This document shows, one piece after another, positions 1 to 9,344 of a DNA stretch of 64,000 nt. Source of the DNA: Sphingopyxis macrogoltabida (GTDB lineage: Bacteria; Pseudomonadota; Alphaproteobacteria; Sphingomonadales; Sphingomonadaceae); NCBI RefSeq assembly GCF_001307295.1, contig NZ_CP012700.1:2793001-2857000 (forward strand), written 5' to 3'. How positions within the stretch are numbered: position 1 is the stretch's first letter; every line of letters begins with the position of its first letter. A model generated the notes under the pieces. That model did not search any database and was not told the origin of the DNA. It saw only the letters and a list, made by a program, of their open reading frames with translations. Both the position numbers and the translations under genes were made by a program.

Positions 1-485
1 GAGCTGTCCATGTCCAGAACGATGTACTTCAGCCCGTTACGGTCATGGAACCGGTCGATCCATTGCCCGTTCAGGTCGGCCAGCGCGGCACGGTTCCCGG
101 CCAGAGCCAGCGTCTCGGTCTCGAACCGTCCCATCTGCGATGCCGAGGCCGCTTGTGCATCGACCGCTCTGCCGCCGACAACTTGGCGCATGACCGGATC
201 GCAGGCGAGACGGTTGGCGTCGTTGACATCCTCGTATCCGGCCAGCCGCCCAAAGACTGATTGCCGGAACAGGCCGTCGAGCCGATGGACCGTGTTCTTG
301 CCAGAGCGAGTATCGCGCAGCGCCGCTGACGCCAAATCGGACAACCCGAGCGCGTCATCAAGCTCGCGCATCACCAGAAGGCCGCCGTCGGAACTGAGCT
401 GCGTGCCGCGAAATTCCAGCCGCACGCGAGGGTCGAAATCCACCCGATCTGCCCGTTGCAAGCCCGCACCCTCTGGGTGATCCAT
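1..485 (-). CDS. IS1380-family transposase, N-terminal part (cut by window edge)
   Basis: The first 161 or so residues of a DDE transposase; the rest lies left of position 1. It starts MDHPEGAGL and runs in register with the complete transposase at 18933..20288 (MDHLEGAGL), with the same RLEFRG, SSDGGLLVMRELDD and VLDMDSS segments. The last of these carries the first catalytic aspartates. There are scattered substitutions between the copies. Because the window cuts the gene, intactness cannot be judged. Confidence 0.8.
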   Translation of the reverse strand, partial: MDHPEGAGLQRADRVDFDPRVRLEFRGTQLSSDGGLLVMRELDDALGLSDLASAALRDTRSGKNTVHRLDGLFRQSVFGRLAGYEDVNDANRLACDPVMRQVVGGRAVDAQAASASQMGRFETETLALAGNRAALADLNGQWIDRFHDRNGLKYIVLDMDS

Positions 486-579
486 GAAACGCGCCCCTCG
501 CAGCCTTCAACACCATGTTTTATATAGGAAATATAATGGTCAGGACAGCGAAATCAGCGCCTTACTTGGGAAATGTGGG
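1..579 (-). mobile_element. IS1380-family element, right end only (copy 1)
   Basis: The right end of an IS1380-family insertion sequence that continues left of the window. The terminal sequence, read inward on the minus strand (positions 579 to about 552), matches the right end of the complete element at 18712..20382: cccacatt, a ccaagtaag-like stretch, then ctgatttcgctg. Sequence similarity to the other copy stops at 579, which I take as the element tip. The two copies are clearly related but not identical, so they are different isoforms and not a recent duplication. Confidence 0.75.
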
Positions 580-784
580 TTAAATGCCCGTCGATTCTTT
601 CGACTATCGATCGCGCCCATGGATGATGAAACTTTTCAAACTCACTTCGAACCGAATTAAGTCTCTCTGCGTCGTCGTAGTGAAACTCAACAAGGTCTTC
701 GATCGCTTGAAGATTGTCCTCAAGGGCCATCGCGCCCGATAGGCCCAAAGCTTTCATTGCTGTCAGCAGGTCTATCCGGCTCAC
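554..784 (-). pseudogene. Small unknown gene downstream of MmeI-type gene, 3' end replaced by IS1380
   Basis: A 76-residue reading frame of unknown function, starting at a GTG that overlaps the stop of the preceding MmeI-like frame (GTGA overlap), which suggests translational coupling in one operon. It is acidic and helical (ALEDNLQAIEDL). The last eight or so codons (554..579) lie inside the IS1380 terminal sequence. The native C-terminus is therefore lost and the gene is 3'-truncated. I recognise no family. Confidence 0.5.
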
Positions 785-1803
785 GCCGATACCCTTTCCT
801 GATTAAGGCGGAAAAGGCGCGCGAGGATTTCGTCGTCAGTTAGGGTTCCAGCGCGATAGTCGTCGCCCCAGCCGTAGGCTTCGGCAACGGCTTCATCGAG
901 CGCGCGATGGGCATGGTCGAGCCAAGCGGGGCGGGTGTTGTAGAGATTGGTGAGAGTGCGTTTTTTCAGTTCCTTCGCGGCAGCCTCGTCCTTGGGCAGG
1001 ATGCGGTCGGGATAGCCTTCGACCACTTCGGGCACTCGCTCGATAAGCTCAGGCGGGTTGAGCCAGTTCTCGCGCAACTCGTTGAGCCGCGCCGCCGCTG
1101 CCGCAATAGCCTGCGCGCGTGGATCATCGGCGTAGTCGGCAGTGGGGATGTCGGGGGTCAGACCTTCGGGAAAGGGGAAGGTCAGGTACACATAAGATGC
1201 GTTGTAGCGCCTCTGATTGCCTGCCCCAATTCGATTGCCAAAGTACGTACACCAATTCTCGTGAAACCGACTTTGCAACACTCCAAAACCTTCCAATCCA
1301 ACGCCAGGAAAAGCGTAGAGGCTTTTGTCAGGCACCGTCCCTGCTGGAAGAAATCTAAAGACACGATGCTCGGTTGTTTCGGCTGTGGCAAGATAATCAC
1401 CAGCATTCACAAGTCGATTGCGGAGTGCAGGCCTAGCCCGATGCGGCTCCCACCACGAAGAGTTTTGGCTGTCAGTATCTGTCCGATAGTCAACATAGTT
1501 AACAAGCTCACCGTCGCGATGTGGATCATATTTCGCAGCGCGAAGGTGTTCGAACGGAAGCTCGAAAGCGCTCGCTTCGGCTTCACCAAGTCCGCTGGGA
1601 AAATCGATAAGAAAGTTCTCAGACGGGCGGCCAACAATATCATCTGTTGCGACATAAGCCGAAAGAATGGCCGAGTTGGGCACTCCATTCGGATTGGTCG
1701 GTGCACGTAGCCATTCTACCGCCCTGTCTCTGTCAACTGTTAGCGGCCCGCTCTGCTGAACACCGATGAAGACAGAGCTCGCATTCTCATTCAATCGCGC
1801 GAC
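781..1803 (-). pseudogene. Type IIL restriction-modification protein (MmeI-like), C-terminal remnant
   Basis: About 340 residues matching the C-terminal half of MmeI-type single-chain restriction-methyltransferase enzymes: the target recognition domain, with the characteristic YAFPGVGLEGFGVLQSRFH segment and the TFPFPEGL motif, then the helical C-terminal domain ending LFRLNQERVSA. The nuclease and SAM-methyltransferase domains (GxG and NPPF/Y motifs) that should precede it are absent. The frame runs into the tip of the IS6 element at 1803/1804, and the only in-frame starts are a TTG at 1794 and IS-derived codons. It is therefore a 5'-truncated, non-functional relic of a defence gene. Confidence 0.75.
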
Positions 1804-2406
1804 GGCGTTGTCAGGTTAAGCGACGCGGGGCGAGCTAAAGTGCGCTGCTGAAATTTCACCCATTTGGAGCGGACACGGCGTGCCACTCGGCGAAAGCACG
1901 ATCTCGGTATTTTCGCATTGTGTTTCGGGAGACGAGGTGACGCTCGATATTGAATGTGTTGTAGATTGCTGAGTGGGTTGAGGTGAAACGCTGCGCTTGG
2001 CCCTGGGACTTGAACAGTTGCATCTTTCGCTCCCGTCTTCGCACGGGAAGGTGTGAGTTTTCCGCGCGGTTGTTATGCTTGAGTTGACCAGGTTGATGAC
2101 GCTTCAAAGCGCCAAGGTCGCGGAGCGCTGCTCCGTAGGAAGCCAGGCCATCTGTGACGATAGCGTCGGGAACGAAGCCCTGATGCTTGAGTAATTTTCG
2201 TAGCAATTTCAGCGCTGCTGCCTTGTTGCGACGCTTCTGAACCAGGACATCGAGGACCTCGCCCTCCTTGTCCACAGCCCGCCACATGAACATTCTTTTG
2301 CCGCTAATCCGGACAACCATCTCATCCAAATGCCACACGCAATCAGCTCGATGGCGGGTCGCGTCCGTCAAGGTGGTGTAATTTCGGCTGTGGCCGTGGG
2401 CCATCG

Positions 2407-3621
2407 TCAGGCGGCTTTGGCGGTGATGTGTAGGGGCTGATTTTCCTCCTCGATCATGGGTTGGTTGAGTTCGGCCATGCCTTCGATCTGCATGTATCGG
2501 TGCTGGAGCTGCCACTCGTCGTTCTGCTCCATCAGCACAGCCCCGACGAGGCGGATGATGCTGTCTTCGTTCGGGAAGATTCCGACGACGTCGGCGCGGC
2601 GCTTGACCTCCTTGTTGAGCCGCTCGAGCGGATTGGTTGAGTGTAACTTCGTGCGGTGCTGGGTGGGGAAGCCGGTGTAGGCGAGCACGTCGGTTTCGGC
2701 CTCGTCCATGCAGGCGCCGAGCTTGGGCCAACGGGTGCGCAACTGGTCGGCGACCTGTCGCCAGACCTGCGTTGCGCTTTTCTGATCGGGCTGCAGGAAG
2801 ACCTGGCGGATCGCGGCGGCGACGACAGTGTTCTGGCCCTTGGGCACATAGGACAGGGCATTGCGCATGAAGTGCACCCGGCAGCGCTGCCAGGTGGCGC
2901 CCATGACGCGGGTGATCGCGCCCTTGAGGCCCTCGTGAGCATCGGAGATGACCAGCTTCACGCCGGTAAGACCGCGCCGAACAAGGTCCTTCAGGAAGTC
3001 GGACCAGAAGACCTCCGCTTCCGAGGGGCCGATATGCAGGCCGACGATCTCGCGCCGGCCCTCGGTGTTGACGGCCATGGCGATTATTGCGGCAACGCTG
3101 ATGATCCGCCCGCCTTCGCGTACCTTGAGATAGGTGGCATCGAGCCAGAGATACGGCCATTCGCCGGTGAGCGGGCGTTTCAGAAAGGCATGGACGCGCT
3201 CGTCAATGTCCTTGCAAAGCTTGGAGACGGTGGACTTGGAGATGCCGGTCATGCCCATGGCCTGGACGAGTTCATCGACCCGCCGGGTGCTGACCCCGCC
3301 GATCCACGCTTCCTGGATCACCGCAACCAGCGCTTTCTCGACCATCTTGCGGGGCTCAAGGAAGCCCGGAAAATAGGACCCAGCACGCAGCTTGGGGATT
3401 TTCAGGTTCAGCGTGCCTACCCGGGTATCCAGCGAACGGTCGCGATAGCCGTTGCGCCAGGTCGCGCGCTCGCTGCTGCGTTCGTGGCGACCCGCGCCGA
3501 TCAGGCCATCAACGTCGGCCTCCATGATCAGCTGCAGCACGTTCTCGGCGATGGTGCGCAAAAAATCCGGTTGGCCGCCCTTTGCAGCCAGCTCTTCGAT
3601 CAGTAATCTGTCCTCGGTCAT
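2407..3621 (-). CDS. IS256-family (mutator type) transposase
   Basis: A 404-residue DDE transposase. The ATG at 3621 is preferred over upstream starts because GAGGAG sits 6 bases before it and family similarity begins at MTEDRLLIEELAAKGG. Visible family features are the zinc-binding-like N-terminal region, LDATYLKVREGG (first Asp), VISDAHEGLKGAI (second Asp), the CRVHFMRNALSYVPK segment, and STNPLERLNKEVKRR with the catalytic Glu. Length and motifs look intact, so this copy may be active. The translation is the same as that of the copy at 60714..61928. Confidence 0.92.
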   Translation of the reverse strand: MTEDRLLIEELAAKGGQPDFLRTIAENVLQLIMEADVDGLIGAGRHERSSERATWRNGYRDRSLDTRVGTLNLKIPKLRAGSYFPGFLEPRKMVEKALVAVIQEAWIGGVSTRRVDELVQAMGMTGISKSTVSKLCKDIDERVHAFLKRPLTGEWPYLWLDATYLKVREGGRIISVAAIIAMAVNTEGRREIVGLHIGPSEAEVFWSDFLKDLVRRGLTGVKLVISDAHEGLKGAITRVMGATWQRCRVHFMRNALSYVPKGQNTVVAAAIRQVFLQPDQKSATQVWRQVADQLRTRWPKLGACMDEAETDVLAYTGFPTQHRTKLHSTNPLERLNKEVKRRADVVGIFPNEDSIIRLVGAVLMEQNDEWQLQHRYMQIEGMAELNQPMIEEENQPLHITAKAA

Positions 3622-3699
3622 CGGGAACTCCTCTTCGTCACGGTTGAAGTGTGCAAACTCCACCATAACGATGAACCCGGTGGCCACCAGCGACGCCGC

Positions 3700-3731
3700 A
3701 TTCCGGGGTGGGGCATGCCCCACCCCGGAAT
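3700..3731. repeat. 32-bp perfect palindrome upstream of the IS256 transposase
   Basis: Each half is attccggggtggggca, making a perfect 32-bp palindrome between the right terminal repeat and the transposase start. It would form a very stable hairpin in any transcript entering the element from outside. The usual suggestion for such structures in ISs is protection against impinging transcription; that is inference here. The same palindrome is at 62007..62038 in copy 2. Confidence 0.8.
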
Positions 3732-4051
3732 ACACCATCGCCTACACCGGAAATTACACCACGAGCGCGGACGCTAACCGATGGCGTCTCTTGCGAATGT
3801 TGGCAGCAATGGCTGGACCAAACTTATCCACCCAGCAGCGGATGGTCTCGTAAGTCACGTCGATACCGCGTTCAGCCATCAAGTCTTCAACATCACGCAG
3901 GCTCAGCGTGAATCTGAAATACAACCACACTGCCTGGCGGATGATGTCGGGGTGAAAGCGATGACGCTTGAATGAAAGAGGCTGCATAACTGCCAACTTA
4001 GCTCCAAATATCTCAAGTTTGGAGAACAGTTAGCGTTTGCCTGACAGCACC

Positions 4052-5763
4052 CGGCTCACTATGATGTTTCATTGCCATTTGGTGAGCTGTCTTATCTTGG
4101 CTATTACGGGGACTCATTTGCCGACAGTTGTCGCGGTGACTATACCGCATTGAATGTCTATGCGGTCGGCGACTGCCCTGAAATCAGAGCCCTCAATCCT
4201 GGAATAGATTTGGATCCACTTAACGGGACCAGCATCAAGTCGACGTCACACGAATTGCGATTGCAAGGCGAGTCATTTGACGGCGCTTTGGATTGGATCA
4301 TTGGCGCCTACTACTCGCATGAAAAAATCGACCAGAAATACACGTCGTTTTTCTTAGATCAGATGCAGGAAGCGGTTAGCGTTGGGGCTTTAGGTCAGCC
4401 TGTATTCAATGAACTGAATTTCGCTGCGGGCGGAGCGAATTCCGTGCTCGATTACGCTGCGCCGCGTGCGCAGCAGAAGGGCGAATCGTTTTCGATTTTT
4501 ACCCACAATGTCATCGAATTGAGCGATAGGCTAAGCCTTATTGTTGGCGCTCGATACGTGGATGAATCCAAGAATGCTAAACTTTCAGAGCAAGTGCCCG
4601 GTCAACACAATGCATGTTTCGGGACCTTCAACAGTCTGGCAGGCTATCTGGCGCCAGGCGGGGCATATCACCCAACTGATGGTTTCTTTGGTGCTGGTGG
4701 CCCGGGTCGGCTGGCAGCGGCTGTGCAGACCAATTGCTGGATTTTCACTTCACCATTCTTTGATCCAAGTGATCCAAATAGTTTCTTCCAGCAATTCGTT
4801 GGCGATCCGGTCACTAGTCCGTTTCTTCAATTCATCCCGCAACCATTTGACCAGAAGTTCGGTGATGACCGTCTAACCTATACTCTAAATGTCAGGTATG
4901 AAGTTGCCGATCGGACGTTTCTTTATGGTGGCTACTCTCAAGGCTTCAAATCAGGCGGTTTCAATCTTGATGTATCTTCAGCATCTGGCGGAGCTGACCC
5001 GACGTTCCGGTCTGAGAAAGTTGACGCGTTTGAGCTTGGCTTGAAGTCAAGGTTCCTGGGTGGCAGGGCCTGGGCAAATATTGCGTTGTTCCATACCAAT
5101 CTGAAAGATTTTCAGGTGTTAGAATTTGATGGGACTCGGTTCAATACATTCAACACCGACAAGGCGTTAAGCACGGGGGTGGAAATTGAATCTGGCTTTG
5201 ACCTTTCAGACGCAGTGACCTTGAACCTCGCAGGTTCCTATACGGACGCGCGCTATCCAAGCGATTGCGCAAGTTTTGACCCCACGGATCCCAATTTCAC
5301 ACCGGCGGCGACTTCGCTGTGCGGGACCAGGTTGACCAATGCGCCTGAACTGGTGCTGATCGGAGGACTTGATTTCAACACCGAGATTGGCAATGCAGGT
5401 ATGTCAGTGTTTGGCGGCGCAACGGTGCGGTACGAGTCCAAGCGTCGTACCAGCACCCGCCCGACCGAATTGCCGGCCACGGCAGGGGCGTTGACAGAGG
5501 ATGATGTGCGCGCTGCGGTAGCAGCAGCACTGCCTTTGCCGCAGGACATTCAGCCCGGTAACACGAAAGTCGATCTCAGATTCGGTTTCGGCGCTGCCGA
5601 CGGGCAGTTCACAATCGAAGCTTGGGCGAGGAACGTTTTTGACACGCGCACCCGGTTTGTCACGTTCAATATCCCGCTAAGAGGATTTGGCGGCTCGCGA
5701 GCTCGTGGTGCGTTTGTTCAAGAACCGCGCACCTATGGCGTAACGGCCCGCGCGAAATTCTAG
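4052..5763 (+). pseudogene. pegB: TonB-dependent receptor PegB, N-terminally truncated by IS6
   Basis: About 570 codons of the outer-membrane beta-barrel of a TonB-dependent receptor, the first gene of a peg operon (PEG uptake). Coding similarity to the fuller homologue at 16036..20462 (LSYLGYYG, STSHELRLQG, FVQEPRTYG near the C-terminus) starts immediately at the IS6 end. The signal peptide, TonB box, plug domain and first strands are missing. The C-terminus ends in aromatic-basic residues (ARAKF), typical of outer-membrane proteins. It cannot be a working receptor. It lies upstream of pegC in the order known for sphingomonad peg operons. Confidence 0.85.
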
Positions 5764-5786
5764 CCGATCCATTAATGAAGAGGAAC

Positions 5787-5825
5787 GAGAGCCAGTTGAT
5801 ATTGGGCAATATCTGTCTGGCTCTC
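5787..5825 (+). terminator. Hairpin between pegB and pegC
   Basis: gagagccag at 5787-5795 pairs with ctggctctc at 5817-5825. A second inner stem (gatattg/caatatc) lies within, and gctttatt follows. It sits 23 bases after the pegB stop and 56 bases before pegC. It could be an attenuator or mRNA-stabilising structure that uncouples receptor and enzyme levels. The second peg cluster also has a hairpin at this position. Confidence 0.55.
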
Positions 5826-5881
5826 GCTTTATTACAACTGCTGGCTCAATCGAGTTTGCTCAAGAACAACTGGAATATTAC

Positions 5882-7315
5882 GTGAAAGAGTATCCAAACC
5901 TCTACATTGGTGGACAATGGGTGTCGCCGCATTCCGACAATATGTCGACTGTCATAAATCCGTCGACGGAAGAAGTTTGTGCGAAGATCGCCAGCGGTGA
6001 TAAAGCCGATGTAGATGCTGCGGTTAGGGCTGCGCGGGAGGCATTCGATTCATTTTCGCAATCAAGCAGGGAATCGCGCGTCAAGCTGTTGCGAGATGTT
6101 GTAGCGGGCATTCAGAGCCGCGCTGACGAATTTGCTGAGGCAATCAATCAGGAGATGGGCGCACCCTTATGGTGGGCGCAGCAGGCTCAGGTTCCAGCTG
6201 GAATTGCCCATTTCGCCACAGCGGCTGATGTTCTGGAAAAATTCAAATTTGTGGAAGCGAAGGGCACCACTCACCTCAGACGTGAGGCCATCGGTGTTTG
6301 CGGCATGATTACACCTTGGAACTGGCCGCTCAACCAGGTCGCATGCAAGATTGCCGCGGCATTGGCAGTGGGATGCACGGTTGTACTTAAGCCTGCCGAG
6401 CAAACACCGCTCGATTCTATTTTGCTGGCTGAGGTCATTGATGCCGCTGGTGCCCCCCCCGGCGTTTTCAATCTTGTCACGGGTTCAGGATCAGTCGTTG
6501 GTTCGGCGCTTTCGGACCATCCCGAAGTCGACATGGTCAGCTTCACCGGATCGACGCGGGCTGGGGCAATGGTCGCCAAGGCAGCCGCAGATTCGATCAA
6601 GCGCGTTTCGCAAGAGCTCGGCGGAAAATCAGTCAATCTGGTCTTGCCCGACGCTGACTTGCAAGAATCAGTCGTGCGGGCAGTGCGCAGTTTGATGTCA
6701 AATGCTGGGCAGACCTGCAGTGCCGGATCAAGGTTGCTTGTGCCAGCAGACAGGCAAGAAGAAGCGATTGCGATCGCCAAGCAAACGGCAGAGTCAATAC
6801 CGGTCGCATTATCTGCTGATGCAGACGCTCCGGCAATTGGGCCTATTTCCACTCAGCGGCAATATGAGCAAGTCAAGAAGCTTATTGGCGTTGGCATTGA
6901 CGAAGGAGCGACGCTCGTAACTGGCGGCGTCGAGAGCCCTTCGGGCGCAACCAAGGGCTTTTTTGTTAAGCCTACAATCTTTGCCAATGTAAACAATGCT
7001 ATGGCTATCGCTCAAGAGGAGATCTTTGGCCCGGTTCTAGTCATCATCGCCTATGAAGATGTCGATCAAGCTGTTCAGATAGCAAATGACTCACCATATG
7101 GTCTTTCCGGCTACGTCCAGGGGCCGCATGAGCAGGCGGTTGAGGTCGCATCCAGGATCAGAACGGGGCAGGTTTTCATCAACAACGCACACGCTGATTT
7201 CAATGCTCCATTTGGCGGCTTCAAGCAGTCGGGCAACGGGCGAGAATGGGGCGAAGTTGGTTTTGACGAATTCTTGGAGTACAAGGCAGTTCTGGGTGCA
7301 GAAGTTGGTGCCTGA
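5882..7315 (+). CDS. pegC: PEG-aldehyde dehydrogenase PegC (NAD-dependent ALDH family)
   Basis: A 477-residue aldehyde dehydrogenase expected to oxidise PEG aldehyde to PEG carboxylate in the cytoplasm. Visible are the NAD-binding segment ITPWNWPLNQ and FTGSTRAG, the general-base Glu in QELGGKS (about residue 245), the catalytic Cys in NAGQTCSAG (about residue 279) and the C-terminal FGGFKQSGNGREWG. It starts at a GTG (5882) with no strong ribosome site nearby. The homologue at 14485..15918 uses ATG at the equivalent place (MKIHSKLYIGGEW). It overlaps pegD by 8 bases, consistent with one operon. The assignment rests on family plus operon order. Confidence 0.88.
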   Translation: MKEYPNLYIGGQWVSPHSDNMSTVINPSTEEVCAKIASGDKADVDAAVRAAREAFDSFSQSSRESRVKLLRDVVAGIQSRADEFAEAINQEMGAPLWWAQQAQVPAGIAHFATAADVLEKFKFVEAKGTTHLRREAIGVCGMITPWNWPLNQVACKIAAALAVGCTVVLKPAEQTPLDSILLAEVIDAAGAPPGVFNLVTGSGSVVGSALSDHPEVDMVSFTGSTRAGAMVAKAAADSIKRVSQELGGKSVNLVLPDADLQESVVRAVRSLMSNAGQTCSAGSRLLVPADRQEEAIAIAKQTAESIPVALSADADAPAIGPISTQRQYEQVKKLIGVGIDEGATLVTGGVESPSGATKGFFVKPTIFANVNNAMAIAQEEIFGPVLVIIAYEDVDQAVQIANDSPYGLSGYVQGPHEQAVEVASRIRTGQVFINNAHADFNAPFGGFKQSGNGREWGEVGFDEFLEYKAVLGAEVGA

Positions 7316-8879
7316 AGCTGGGGCGCAGGAATTGCCATCGAGAAATGACAATCCCTCGCTTGGGGGCAGCGTTGTAGGCAAACCAAAATTACCGTTTGGC
7401 ACCCGTATCTCTTACGGTATCGGGCACATGGCATTTGGGATCAAATCCAATGGCTTTGATTACTATTTGCTTGCGTATTACAGTCAAGTTCTAGGTCTGG
7501 ATGCAAGGCTGGTCGGCATGGCCTTGCTAATCTCACTAGTGTTTGATGCCGTCAGCGATCCGATCGTGGGTTATTGGTCAGATAACACCGAATCTCGCTG
7601 GGGGCGGCGCCACCCATTTCTTTTTGCCTCTGCAATCCCTGTCTCATTGAGCTTTCTTTTGGTCTGGTCGCCCCCAGAAGGTTGGTCGGAATTGGCAATG
7701 GTCGGTTACTTGTTGGTCCTGTCAATCATTATCCGCACTGCAATATCCTTTTTTGAAACGCCGAACGTCGCCTTGGCTCCGGAACTGACAGAAGACTACA
7801 CAGAAAGAAGCAAGCTCATTAGCCTAGGGCACTTCTTCGCCTGGTCGGGCGGCAATCTCATGAATGTCGCAATGTTCTTTGTCGTATTTCCGATGTTTGC
7901 ATCAGCAGCCATGTCCGAGGCTGTTAGCCTGCGAAAACCTTATGAGATCTATGGGATGCTCGCTTCGGCACTGATTCTGGTTGCCATCTTGATAGCCGCG
8001 TTCGGCACTCAATCGCGAATTCCCTACCTCAATCAGGCGCCGCCGAAGCGCAACATCACGCTGCGATTGATATTCAAGGAGATTTTCGAAACCCTGTCCA
8101 ACCGCGCCTTCCTTGCAGTGTTTCTGGCGGCGATTTTGGGAGCGGTTGCATTGGGGCTGAAGGCTTCCTTGCACCTCTATTTCGTTTCCTATTTCTGGGA
8201 ATTCACAGCGTCCGAGACAGGCTATCTGTCCCTGGGAATATTTGTATCGGCAGCGATTGGTTTTGCGCTTGCCCCCGTAGCGACAAGACATCTTGGCAAG
8301 AAGAGGGCTGCCATCATCTTGGGTATGGTGGCGCTTCTGGCGCACCCGATACCCATCTGTCTCAGGCTGCTTGATCTATTGCCGCCAAATGGCGATCCGT
8401 TCATTTTCTGGTTCAACCTGATATTTGGAATTGTCGATCTCGGCCTCATCATCTGCTTCAACATCCTTGTCGCTTCAATGCTTGCCGATCTCGCTGAACA
8501 AAGCGAGCTGGAAACTGGGCGTCGGTCAGAAGGGGTTTTGGCTGCGTCCATCACCTTTGCAAAAAAGAGTGTTCAGGGGCTTGGGATCTTGATCGCGTCT
8601 TTTGTGCTCTATCTGGCGAGCTTTCCAAGACAGGTCGACGCGAGCGCAGTCCCCGACGAAGCCATCTGGAGTTTGGGTGCGTATTATGTGCCCATAGTGA
8701 CGGGTATTTATCTCGTCATGCTTGCTGTGCTGATGAACTACAATATCAGTAGGGAATCCCACGAGGAAAATTTGCGAGAACTGAAAATGAGAGCCGCTGC
8801 AAGTAGCCCTGAATCGCCGAAGTACGACGCTCATCCAGATGCTGGCAGTGATGGCAAGGGTGCAGCCGCAGGAAAGTGA
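7308..8879 (+). CDS. pegD: PEG permease PegD (GPH/MFS cation symporter family)
   Basis: An inner-membrane transporter of the MFS/GPH (melibiose-type) family, about 523 residues with roughly 12 hydrophobic segments. Signature sequences are FGIKSNGFDYYLLAYYSQVLG at the start of the conserved part, the loop DAVSDPIVGYWSDN and SRWGRRHPF after segment 2. I place the start at GTG 7308, which overlaps the pegC stop; longer frames reaching back to 7086 would run through pegC and are not credible. It is closely similar to the product at 12991..14478. The proposed role is uptake of PEG or its oligomers from the periplasm. Confidence 0.85.
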   Translation: MPEAGAQELPSRNDNPSLGGSVVGKPKLPFGTRISYGIGHMAFGIKSNGFDYYLLAYYSQVLGLDARLVGMALLISLVFDAVSDPIVGYWSDNTESRWGRRHPFLFASAIPVSLSFLLVWSPPEGWSELAMVGYLLVLSIIIRTAISFFETPNVALAPELTEDYTERSKLISLGHFFAWSGGNLMNVAMFFVVFPMFASAAMSEAVSLRKPYEIYGMLASALILVAILIAAFGTQSRIPYLNQAPPKRNITLRLIFKEIFETLSNRAFLAVFLAAILGAVALGLKASLHLYFVSYFWEFTASETGYLSLGIFVSAAIGFALAPVATRHLGKKRAAIILGMVALLAHPIPICLRLLDLLPPNGDPFIFWFNLIFGIVDLGLIICFNILVASMLADLAEQSELETGRRSEGVLAASITFAKKSVQGLGILIASFVLYLASFPRQVDASAVPDEAIWSLGAYYVPIVTGIYLVMLAVLMNYNISRESHEENLRELKMRAAASSPESPKYDAHPDAGSDGKGAAAGK

Positions 8880-9344
8880 CTGGCGCTTGAGCGGCCAAGT
8901 TATGACCACACGGTTCTGCCAAGACTAGCGAACTGGCCGCAACTTGATTGGCAGGTTCGACGGGTCGTTTCTCAAGCCCAGGCGTTGCGAAGCGTGATAC
9001 GAGACGAGGGCTGGATTTATATCAGTTACAGTCCTTGTGAACTGCCGCCCAACGTCCGCAATAGCAAGTGTGTAACCGTGGTGGATCCGTTTACCTACCG
9101 GCTGTCGAGGTGCCGGGAAAGTGGCAACACTGATCCGTGCACTTCTCAATCATTTCATCGCGCTTGAGCGAAATTGCACATAATTCGAAAAAGAATGTCA
9201 GTGACCATCTAGCTCACCTGCGACTATTTTGAGTTGTCAAAATGAAGTGCCAGATTAGCCCCAACATTGGGATTTTGGACTGCTGCGCAAGTGTGCCTAG
9301 TGACTTTGTATCGCTGCACACCAATATGGGTAAGGAACCGAGGG
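8880..9344 (+). promoter_or_regulatory. 465-bp intergenic region before pegA with inverted repeat
   Basis: No credible gene is seen here. An inverted repeat ttttga-gttg-tcaaaa lies at 9227-9242, about 100 bases before the pegA start, and could be an operator. The gap is unusually long for an operon whose other genes are close together, so pegA may have its own promoter. The ribosome site taaggaaccgaggg lies directly before the ATG at 9345. Confidence 0.35.

Larger units (their letters stand above)
2357..3778 (-). mobile_element. IS256-family element, copy 1 (1422 bp, 8-bp target duplication)
   Basis: Terminal inverted repeats of about 29 bp (22 identical positions) share gcgtccg and gtggtgtaatttc. 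The octamer cgatggcg directly flanks both ends (2349-2356 and 3779-3786). An apparently identical 1422-bp copy lies at 60664..62085 with a different flanking octamer, so each copy arrived by its own transposition. The single gene is on the minus strand. Confidence 0.9.
1856..3987 (-). pseudogene. IS6-family transposase, split by IS256 insertion
   Basis: The N-terminal part (3987 down to 3779, starting MQPLSFKRHRFHPDIIRQAV) carries the helix-turn-helix region and ends at IRKRRHR. The C-terminal part (2356 down to 1856) resumes with ADCVWHLDEMVVRI and contains the DDE core: WHLDEM for the first Asp, VTDGLASYGAALR for the second, and NNRAENSHLPVRRRERKMQ with the catalytic Glu. The IS256 copy sits between the two parts and duplicates cgatggcg. 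Excision with one duplication copy would restore the frame. Inactive as it stands. Confidence 0.8.
1804..4051 (-). mobile_element. IS6-family element, interrupted by an IS256-family element
   Basis: Ends are defined by imperfect inverted repeats: ggcgttgtcagg at 1804 and, on the other strand, ggtgctgtcagg ending at 4051. Removing the nested IS256 copy and its 8-bp duplication leaves about 818 bp, a normal IS6-family size. Flanking octamers (1796-1803 and 4052-4059) do not match. There is no target duplication, and both neighbours are truncated genes (MmeI remnant on the left, pegB on the right). This is typical of replicative IS6 transposition with adjacent deletion. Confidence 0.7.

Noticed and set aside
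1856..3160. A 434-residue single transposase
   Set aside because: The N-terminal part is an out-of-frame reading of the IS256 transposase; only the part below 2357 is real IS6 transposase.
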